This document shows, one piece after another, positions 30,871-36,344 of a stretch of 36,344 nt of DNA (position 1 is the first letter of the stretch; each line of letters starts with the position of its first letter). The position numbers were made by a program, and so were the translations under genes. This DNA comes from Oerskovia merdavium (GTDB taxonomy: Bacteria > Actinomycetota > Actinomycetes > Actinomycetales > Cellulomonadaceae), in NCBI RefSeq assembly GCF_014836755.1, contig NZ_JACSQF010000007.1, positions 143,630 through 179,973 of the forward strand, written 5' to 3'. The notes under the pieces are model-generated. The model was not told the DNA's origin, made no database searches, and saw only the letters and a program-made list of their open reading frames with translations.

Positions 30871-31908
30871 ATGACGCAGGACACCGCCGCCCCCGACGGA
30901 CTGCTCAAGCGACAGATCTCGCGACGGTCGATGCTGGCCGGGACGGTCGCGAGCCTCGTGGCGCCCACGGCGCTCGGCCTCGGCGCGGCTCCCGCCGCGG
31001 CGCACGGCAACGGGAACCACGGCAAGCCCGACAAGGACAAGGGCAAGCCGGACAAGAACAAGGTCCGCCGCCTGACGATGTACGCCGAGGCGCTGCCCGG
31101 CGGCCTCGTCGGCTACGGGCTCGAGCCCGGCAAGGCCACGGTCCCGGGGCCGACCCTCGAGATGTGGGAGGGCGAGACCTTCGAGATCACCCTGGTCAAC
31201 ACCACCGACAAGCGGCTCTCGCTGCACGCGCACGGCGTGAGCTACAGCCACGACTCCGACGGCAGCCCGCTCAACGCGTCGTTCAACGAGCCCGGCCAGT
31301 CGCGGACCTACGTGTGGCGCACCCACGCCGCGTACACGACCAAGGGCGGCCAGTGGATGCCCGGGAGCGCCGGCTACTGGCACTATCACGACCACGCGCT
31401 GGGCACGGACCACGGCACCGAGGGCGTCAAGGTCGGCATGTACGGTGCGCTCATCGTCCGGCGCAAGGGAGACGTCCTGCCGGACCGCCAGTACACGGTC
31501 GCGTTCAACGGGATGTCGATCAACAACCAGGTCGCGCCGAACGTGCCCGTGTTCGAGGCGAACGAGGGCGAGCGGGTCGAGTTCGTGGCGATCGGCCACG
31601 GCAACGCGTTCCACACCTTCCACCTGCACGCGCACCGGTGGGCGAACAACCGCACGGGCTATCTCACGGGTCCGAACGACCCGACCCAGGTCATCGACAC
31701 GCGCGACCTCAACCCGGGCGACTCGTTCGGGTTCCAGGTGATCGCGGGCGAGAAGGTCGGCCCCGGCGCGTGGATGGTCCACTGCCACGTGCAGTCCCAC
31801 TCCGACATGGGCATGGGCGGGATCTTCCTGGTCGCCGACAAGGACGGCAGCGTGCCCGAGCACGCGCAGGCCGCGCTCCACCGCTACCAGGGGCACGCGC
31901 ACCCCTAG
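30871..31908 (+). CDS. Two-domain multicopper oxidase (small laccase type), Tat-exported
   Basis: A 345-residue secreted oxidase that oxidises phenols, metals or similar donors and reduces oxygen to water. The N-terminus has a Tat signal (KRQISRRSMLAGTVASLV, twin Arg18-Arg19) with likely cleavage near AAA-H at about 45, then a Lys/Gly/Asp-rich linker. The four copper motifs are HAHG, WHYHDHAL, HTFHLHAHRW and HCHVQSHSDMGM, the last combining type 1 and type 3 ligands. Two cupredoxin domains with this motif spacing match the trimeric small laccases of Streptomyces. GGAGAGGGAG precedes the ATG. The strong promoter and long leader suggest regulation, but the inducer is unknown. Confidence 0.92.
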   Translation: MTQDTAAPDGLLKRQISRRSMLAGTVASLVAPTALGLGAAPAAAHGNGNHGKPDKDKGKPDKNKVRRLTMYAEALPGGLVGYGLEPGKATVPGPTLEMWEGETFEITLVNTTDKRLSLHAHGVSYSHDSDGSPLNASFNEPGQSRTYVWRTHAAYTTKGGQWMPGSAGYWHYHDHALGTDHGTEGVKVGMYGALIVRRKGDVLPDRQYTVAFNGMSINNQVAPNVPVFEANEGERVEFVAIGHGNAFHTFHLHAHRWANNRTGYLTGPNDPTQVIDTRDLNPGDSFGFQVIAGEKVGPGAWMVHCHVQSHSDMGMGGIFLVADKDGSVPEHAQAALHRYQGHAHP

Positions 31909-32055
31909 CCCGGTCGGGCGCTCGGAGCGACGAGCCAGGACCGGCGGGGCCTCGCCGGCCCGCCGGTCCTGGCCCGCCGACGCCGTCGCCGCGGGCGCCC
32001 CCGAGACTCGCCCCGCGGGCGCCAGGTTCTCAAGCAGTGGGTCGATCCGTTCATC

Positions 32056-32985
32056 GTGGCGCTCGTCGCGACCATGATCCTGGGGCTCGTGGTCCCGTTC
32101 CCCGCAGGGGCCCAGCGCGTCGTGGACGCGGTCGCGGACGTCGCGGTCGCGGTCCTCTTCCTCGTCTACGGCATGCGCCTGTCGACCACCGAGGTGTGGG
32201 CGGGCCTGAAGAACGTCCGGCTCCAGGGCGGCATCCTCGCCTCGACCTACGTCGTCTTCCCGCTCATCGGCCTCGCGGTCTCCTGGGCCGTGACCCCGCT
32301 GGTCGGCGCGCCGCTCGCGGCGGGCATCCTCTTCCTGTCGTTGCTGCCCTCGACCGTCCAGTCGTCCGTGGCGTTCACGTCGGTCGCGCGCGGGAACATC
32401 GCCGGAGCGATCTGCGGGGCCACGGTCTCGAACGTCGTGGGCATGGTCGTGACGCCGCTGCTGGTCCTGTGGTTCATGTCGTCGAGCGGCGCGACGGGCG
32501 GGCTGAGCGGGCTGCGCGACGTCCTGGTGCACCTGCTCGCCCCGTTCGTCGTGGGCCAGCTCCTGCAGCCGTTCGTCGGCAGGTGGATCCGGGCCAGGCG
32601 GTGGCTCACCCTGTCCGTGGACCGGGGCACGATCCTGATCGTGGTCTTCGGGGCGGTCGCCGCGGCGACGAGCGCGGGGGTGTGGGCCGGGATCTCGGCG
32701 TGGACGATCGTCGCGCTCGTCGGGATCAGCGCCTTGATCCTGGTCGTCATGCTCGCGGTCACGTGGTGGGGCGGCGCCGGGCTGCGGCTCGGTGTCGAGG
32801 ACCGGATCGCGCTGCTCATGTGCGGGTCCAAGAAGAGCCTGGCCACGGGCCTGCCCATGGCCGCGGTGCTCTTCCCCGTCGCGGTCGCGGGCACCGTGGC
32901 GGTGCCAGTGATCGTCTTCCACCAGCTCCAGCTCATCGTGTGCGCGGTCCTGGCGCGCAGGCTCGCGCTGCGCGCCGACGCCTGA
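32056..32985 (+). CDS. Bile acid:sodium symporter-like transporter (SBF_like family)
   Basis: A 309-residue membrane protein with about nine to ten helices. It matches the SBF-like family: LSLLPSTVQSSVAFTSVARGN, AICGATVSNVVGMVVTPLLV, and LMCGSKKSLATGLPMA. Such proteins (YfeH type) are sodium-coupled carriers of unknown organic anions. The family typically starts with an amphipathic stretch ending W-DPF; here LKQWVDPFI is readable immediately upstream of the GTG at 32056, but no ATG, GTG or TTG exists in frame back to the TAG at 31906. Either translation starts at an uncommon codon, or a few N-terminal residues have been lost. No ribosome-binding site is seen at 32056. Confidence 0.82.
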   Translation: MALVATMILGLVVPFPAGAQRVVDAVADVAVAVLFLVYGMRLSTTEVWAGLKNVRLQGGILASTYVVFPLIGLAVSWAVTPLVGAPLAAGILFLSLLPSTVQSSVAFTSVARGNIAGAICGATVSNVVGMVVTPLLVLWFMSSSGATGGLSGLRDVLVHLLAPFVVGQLLQPFVGRWIRARRWLTLSVDRGTILIVVFGAVAAATSAGVWAGISAWTIVALVGISALILVVMLAVTWWGGAGLRLGVEDRIALLMCGSKKSLATGLPMAAVLFPVAVAGTVAVPVIVFHQLQLIVCAVLARRLALRADA

Positions 32986-33098
32986 GGCCCGGCCGGGCAG
33001 CCGGCGGGGCCGGAGCGAGGGCGGCGAGCGCGAGGACCGATCCGTCGTCGGTCCCTCGCGCCCGGCGCGCCGCGCGCGTCGTCATCGGCCCGACGGCG

Positions 33099-33470
33099 TC
33101 ACGCGCCCCAGCCGGCGAAGCGCCCCACGGCGACGAACACGGCGAGCAGCAGCAGGAGGGCGTTGACCGGCACGGACTGCTTCTCGCCCAGGCGCACGTG
33201 CAGGGGGATCGCGCCGATCTGCGTGACGGCGAGGCCGACGGCGGCGATCGGGGTCAGGATCGGGGCGATGCCCGTCACGAGCGGGAGGATCAGGCCGATC
33301 GCTCCGAGCAGCTCGAGCGCCCCGAGCACGCGCACGGCCGTGAGGCGCTCGGGCGTGACCCAGCGCATCTGCTCCATCAGCTTGCCGGCCGGGGTCGTGA
33401 GCTTCATGAAGCCTGCGCCGGCGAAGGCGACAGCGAGCAGTCCAGCGGCGATCCAGAGGGCGACGTTCAT
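33099..33470 (-). CDS. DoxX family membrane protein
   Basis: A 123-residue protein with four membrane helices: WIAAGLLAVAFAGAGFMKL, RVLGALELLGAIGLILPLVTG, ILTPIAAVGLAVTQIGAIPLHV and VPVNALLLLLAVFVAVGRF. This is the DoxX-like pattern. DoxX relatives are linked to thiosulfate:quinone oxidoreduction and, in mycobacteria, to thiol-oxidative-stress protection at the membrane, but no catalytic residue can be assigned here. AAGGA is 7 nt before the ATG at 33470; a longer frame to 33548 runs through the promoter. It is divergent from an HxlR regulator, a pairing that recurs in actinobacteria. Confidence 0.85.
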   Translation of the reverse strand: MNVALWIAAGLLAVAFAGAGFMKLTTPAGKLMEQMRWVTPERLTAVRVLGALELLGAIGLILPLVTGIAPILTPIAAVGLAVTQIGAIPLHVRLGEKQSVPVNALLLLLAVFVAVGRFAGWGA

Positions 33471-33523
33471 GTGATTCCTTCGAGGTCGGTGACGCGAGGC
33501 GCGCCACGGTGGAGAGGGCCACG

Positions 33524-33598
33524 GGTAACTGCCCGTCTGGTCAGTCACCTTTTGTGCCGGAGGACATCATGGGTAACCTGAAGGAGGTCTACAAAAGG
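33524..33598. promoter_or_regulatory. Candidate HxlR operators between doxX-like and hxlR-like genes
   Basis: GGTAACT (33524-33530) and AGTCACC (33543-33549) form an inverted repeat with a 12-bp spacer and one mismatch. A second GGGTAAC follows at 33571. CCTTTTGT (33548-33555) and ACAAAAGG (33591-33598) are a perfect 8-bp inverted pair 35 bp apart. This AT-richer stretch has codon use unlike coding DNA and lies before the chosen HxlR start, so it is read as regulatory. The DNA-binding protein is presumably the adjacent regulator. Confidence 0.5.
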
Positions 33599-33637
33599 CA
33601 CACCGGTGTTCCCGGTGGGTCAGGAAACGGAGAGTCC

Positions 33638-34129
33638 ATGACCACGACGGCCGCCGGTGCCCACCAGGCGCCAGGTCCCGACGCTCAGCACGTGCCACGG
33701 CCCCGCGCGCTCCACGTGCCGGGTCCTGACGGTCTGCACGTGCCACTTCCCGACGGTGGCGGCTGCGGCGCCGACCACGCGACCAGCGAGGTCCGGCGCG
33801 TGCTCGACCGGGTCGGCGACAAGTGGAGCGTCCTCATCCTCGGCACGCTCTCGAGCGGGCCGCTGCGGTTCACCGAGCTCCTGCACGGGATCAGCGGGAT
33901 CTCCCAGCGCATGCTGACGCTCAACCTGCGCCAGCTCGAGCGCGACGGGCTCGTGAGCAGGACCGTCCACGCCGTGGTCCCGCCGCGGGTCGACTACGAG
34001 CTCACGGAGCTCGGTCGCACGCTGCTCCCGCCGGTGCTCGCCCTGGTCCGGTGGGCCATGGAGAACACCGACGAGATCCAGGGGCATCGCGAGGGCTTCG
34101 ACGCGAAGTCCGCGGGCGGCCAGGGGTGA
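33638..34129 (+). CDS. HxlR-family transcriptional regulator
   Basis: A 163-residue protein. A Pro-rich N-terminal part contains an 8-residue repeat built on HVPxP (three CACGTGCC boxes exactly 24 bp apart at 33689, 33713 and 33737). The HxlR core follows: Cys in GGGCGADHATSEVRRVL (the conserved redox position), DKWSVLILGTLSSGPLRFTELLHGISGISQRMLTLNLRQLERDGLVSRT and PPRVDYELTELGRTLLPPV. A start at 33569 also has a good GGAGGA, but the extra 23 residues use AT-rich codons and overlap inverted repeats, so 33638 with GGAGAG is preferred. It probably controls itself and the divergent DoxX gene in response to thiol oxidants or electrophiles. Confidence 0.87.
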   Translation: MTTTAAGAHQAPGPDAQHVPRPRALHVPGPDGLHVPLPDGGGCGADHATSEVRRVLDRVGDKWSVLILGTLSSGPLRFTELLHGISGISQRMLTLNLRQLERDGLVSRTVHAVVPPRVDYELTELGRTLLPPVLALVRWAMENTDEIQGHREGFDAKSAGGQG

Positions 34130-34191
34130 GCCGCGGCTGAGCGAGCCGGCCGGTCACGGCGCTCGGCGCGGCGACGGCACGGTCGATCAGA

Positions 34192-34215
34192 GCACAGGAC
34201 CCATCGGTCCTGTGC
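34192..34215. terminator. Bidirectional terminator hairpin
   Basis: A perfect 10-bp stem, GCACAGGACC with GGTCCTGTGC, has a CATC loop. It lies between the convergent HxlR (ends 34129) and SufE (ends 34228) genes and is 12 nt past the SufE stop. It can serve either strand. Confidence 0.75.
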
Positions 34216-34227
34216 GGGGCTGCGACC

Positions 34228-34677
34228 TCAGCGTGCCGCGACCTGGTCGCGGATCTGACGCTTGGCGCGCAGCAGGATGCCGGTCATGCCGTTGAGGCGC
34301 AGGGGGCTCACCGCGTTGGTCAGCCCGATCGTGAACGGGTAGTCGTCGGGCACGGCGAGGGCCTGCTCGGGCGTCAGGCCCTCGAGCCCCTGGGCCAGGA
34401 TCGAGGCGAACCCGCGGGTCGTGGGGGCCTCGGCCGGTGCGGTCGCGTACAGGTGGACGCCGTCGGCCTCGACCTCTGCGAACGCGCGGACCGGGGACTG
34501 GCACTCCTCGACGCGCTCTAGCAGTCCCGGGGCGTTCTGGTAGCGCGCGGGCAGGTCCGGCAGCTCGCGCGAGAACTCGAGGAGGAGCTGGAGCCGGTCG
34601 CGCTCGCCGAGCGCGAGGAAGTCGTCGCGGATCTCGGCGAGGACCGGGGGCAGCTCGGTCGTGGCGTCGTCAGTCAT
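34228..34677 (-). CDS. sufE: Cysteine desulfuration protein SufE family
   Basis: A 149-residue sulfur acceptor. The family pattern is complete: LPPVLAEIRDDFLALGERDRLQLLLEFSRELP, the reactive Cys59 in RVEECQSPV, VHLYATAPAEAPTTRGFASIL and a C-terminal helix with LNGMTGILLRAKRQI. SufE takes persulfide sulfur from a SufS-type cysteine desulfurase and stimulates Fe-S cluster assembly. SufE genes of actinobacteria often sit next to a rhodanese-like sulfurtransferase and away from sufBCD; no such partner is in this window. The start at 34677 fits the family length; a GGAAGA is about 9 nt upstream. Longer in-frame residues up to 34875 are Gly/Arg-rich and look untranslated. Confidence 0.9.
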   Translation of the reverse strand: MTDDATTELPPVLAEIRDDFLALGERDRLQLLLEFSRELPDLPARYQNAPGLLERVEECQSPVRAFAEVEADGVHLYATAPAEAPTTRGFASILAQGLEGLTPEQALAVPDDYPFTIGLTNAVSPLRLNGMTGILLRAKRQIRDQVAAR

Positions 34678-34846
34678 CCGTCGATCTTCCCACCCGGGGG
34701 CGTCCACCGGCAGCCCGCGCCCGCCCTGCGGACGGCCGCGGCGCGCGAGCCCCGAGAGTTCGCCCGCCCTCGCCGCGCACCGCCCGACGCCCGTGGATAC
34801 GTTGGGCCCGAGCGCGCCGACCCCCGGCGCGGAGGGACGGAGAGTC

Positions 34847-36175
34847 ATGGGAAAGCTGTCGAACGACCTGCGCACGTTGAGCCACGAGGCCTACCTCTAT
34901 CTCTACCCGCTCGTGACCATGGACCTGACACGTCGCCAGGGCACCAACGTGGAGGCGGGGGTCCGCCCGGGGTTCGGGCCGCCCAACACGTTCCACCACC
35001 TGCGCGCGTTCCCGCCCGCCGACTTCCGGGCGGTCGTCCGCCCCAACTTCGACACCCTCTACGCGAACCTGTGGCTGGACCTGACCGACGGCCCGGTGCT
35101 GCTGCACGTCCCGGACACCGACGACCGCTACTACATGCTGCCTCTCCTGGACATGTGGACCGACGTCTTCGCGACGATCGGCAAGCGCACCACCGGGACG
35201 GGGGCAGGCGACTACCTGGTCGTGGGGCCCGACTACGAGGGCGAGCTCACCGAGTTCTACGACGACCTTCCCGAGGAGGTCGCGCTGATCGTCGCGCCGA
35301 CCCCGCACGTGTGGGCCATCGGCCGCATCCAGACCAACGGTCCTGCGGACTACCCGGCCGTGCACGCGGTCCAGGACGGCATGAGCGTGCGCGCGCTGGG
35401 CGACCGTCCGCCGTTCGTGATCGACCCGACCGCGGACACGCGGACCGAGCCCCTGCGGCAGGTCGACGCCCTCAGCGCGGTCGACTTCTTCACCTACGCG
35501 ACCCGTCTGCTCGACACCAACCCGCCGCACCCCACTGACTTCTCGGTGCTCGCGCGCATCGGTGCGCTGGGCGTCGTCCCGGGCGACGAGTTCGACCCCG
35601 GCCAGTTCGACGAGGCCGAGATCGTCGAGATCGAGGCGGGCGCCGCGAGCGCGCGCGAGCTGCTGGGTGCGTCGCAGGCGACGCTGGGGATCGCGGTGAA
35701 CGGGTGGTCGCTCTTCCGGGAGCCGATGGGCGTGTACGGCAACTACTACCTCCAGCGGGCGTTCGTCACGCTCGTGGGGCTCGGGGCAAATCCGGTCGAG
35801 GACGCGATCTACCCGTTCCTCGTCGAGGACGCCGACGGGGAGGTCGTGAACGGCGACCACGACTACGTGCTGCACTTCGACGCCGACGAGCTCCCGCCCG
35901 CGGAGGCCTTCTGGTCGGTCACGATGTACGACGCCGAGGGATTCCAGGTCGCCAACGTCCTGGACCGGTTCGCGATCGGTGACCGCGACGACCTGCGGTA
36001 CGGGGCGGACGGCTCGCTCGACCTGTACCTCCAGCACGAGAGCCCCGGCCCGGACCGCGAGTCCAACTGGCTCCCCGCCCCGCGGGGACCCGTGGGCGTG
36101 ACGATGCGCCTCTACGCGCCGCGGCCCGAGGCGCTCGACGGTCGCTGGGTCCCGCCGGTCGTGCGCAAGGTCTGA
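34847..36175 (+). CDS. DUF1254/DUF1214 domain protein
   Basis: A 442-residue protein. The N-terminal DUF1254 part has SHEAYLYLYPLVTMDLTRRQ, the ADFRAVVRPNFDTLYANLWLDLTDGPVLLHVPDTDDRYYMLPLLDMWTDVF block and IGRIQTNGPADYPAVHAVQ. The C-terminal DUF1214 part has NGWSLFREPMGVYGNYYLQRAFV, LPPAEAFWSVTMYDAEGFQV, and ESNWLPAPRGPVGVTMRLYAP. These two domains are almost always fused, and the family has no firmly established activity. No signal peptide is seen, although many relatives have one, so this copy may be cytosolic. GGAGAG lies 3 nt before the ATG at 34847. It is separated from SufE by a divergent 169-bp gap. Confidence 0.86.
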   Translation: MGKLSNDLRTLSHEAYLYLYPLVTMDLTRRQGTNVEAGVRPGFGPPNTFHHLRAFPPADFRAVVRPNFDTLYANLWLDLTDGPVLLHVPDTDDRYYMLPLLDMWTDVFATIGKRTTGTGAGDYLVVGPDYEGELTEFYDDLPEEVALIVAPTPHVWAIGRIQTNGPADYPAVHAVQDGMSVRALGDRPPFVIDPTADTRTEPLRQVDALSAVDFFTYATRLLDTNPPHPTDFSVLARIGALGVVPGDEFDPGQFDEAEIVEIEAGAASARELLGASQATLGIAVNGWSLFREPMGVYGNYYLQRAFVTLVGLGANPVEDAIYPFLVEDADGEVVNGDHDYVLHFDADELPPAEAFWSVTMYDAEGFQVANVLDRFAIGDRDDLRYGADGSLDLYLQHESPGPDRESNWLPAPRGPVGVTMRLYAPRPEALDGRWVPPVVRKV

Positions 36176-36183
36176 GCGGCGGA

Positions 36184-36217
36184 GCCCGGGGTGTGGCCGG
36201 CCGGCGCCGCCCCGGGC
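36184..36217 (+). terminator. Terminator-like hairpin after the DUF1254 gene
   Basis: GCCCGGGG (36184-36191) and CCCCGGGC (36210-36217) form a perfect 8-bp stem 8 nt past the stop codon; the loop contains GGCCGGCC. The remaining bases to the window end (36218-36344) show a second GC-rich dyad near 36274-36292 but no gene. Confidence 0.5.
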
Positions 36218-36344
36218 GTCCTGCGGTGAGGACGAGGGATGCCCGACGGCGGTAGGCCGGGTCCGCGCCCCGGCCCCCCGCCGCCGGGGGGGGCTCGCCC
36301 GTGTCGCAGGCCACATTCGCGGCCGCTCGCGACGTCCTGGTGCC

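Noticed and set aside
30871-31908. MCO as a copper nitrite reductase
   Set aside because: Both have two cupredoxin domains, but the HCHVQSHSDMGM end and the HxH motif set fit a small laccase, and no nitrogen-oxide genes are near.
33569-33637. Longer HxlR start at 33569
   Set aside because: Despite a good ribosome-binding site, the added codons are AT-rich and overlap inverted repeats; kept only as an alternative.

Overview
The window is very GC-rich, its codons almost always end in G or C, and ribosome-binding sites are GGAGG-like. Gene families, gene density and the TANNNT -10 elements point to an actinobacterium, most likely a Micrococcales member of the Cellulomonas/Cellulosimicrobium/Oerskovia type. 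That taxonomic guess is inference. The DNA reads as ordinary chromosome: no phage, transposase, integrase, rRNA, tRNA or CRISPR was seen.

Layout. 1-1477: terminators, then an F420-reductase-like NAD(P) oxidoreductase divergent from a leaderless MarR regulator. 1634-4156: a polar amino-acid ABC importer (lipoprotein, permease, ATPase). 4269-7355: a DUF1918-DUF1876 fusion, a DUF2235 protein, a DUF1761 membrane protein, an acylphosphatase and a DsbA-like protein, convergent with nhaA (to 8849). 9029-12573: molybdenum cofactor genes moeA-moaE (+) and moaA (-) with a small membrane protein between them. 12759-15350: HxlR/QorR-like regulator, divergent Qor-like oxidoreductase and a VOC dioxygenase, punctuated by three related long hairpins. 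15446-16465: a membrane protein and a universal stress protein (-). 16674-19518: an IclR regulator divergent from eda and a KDG-kinase-like gene, i.e. the last steps of uronate/pectin sugar catabolism. 19817-29058: a small helical protein, then the complete high-affinity potassium system as one overlapping run: a 32-residue membrane peptide, kdpF, A, B, C, D, E. 29180-36175: a zinc-ribbon protein, an SDR, a Tat-exported two-domain multicopper oxidase, an SBF-like transporter, a DoxX/HxlR divergent pair, SufE and a DUF1254/DUF1214 protein.

Togetherness. Kdp is the only large complete system: two pairs of 11-bp-spaced CGTCA half-sites sit just upstream of its probable promoter and look like the KdpE operator. 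Several small modules share one logic, a thiol- or ligand-responsive regulator next to a quinone/electrophile or redox enzyme (MarR/oxidoreductase, HxlR/Qor, HxlR/DoxX, and VOC behind a MarR-type palindrome).

Most unusual structures: (i) a family of gene-end hairpins with an invariant outer end, an invariant inner core and freely varying but self-complementary middle arms, the core oriented with transcription; (ii) a 29-bp inverted repeat inside an extra N-terminal segment of kdpB; (iii) four genes with -10 boxes 6-7 nt from the start codon, implying leaderless mRNAs; (iv) ordered repeats in the promoters of kdp and qor. No clearly novel multi-gene system was found; the hairpin family is the best candidate for something undescribed.
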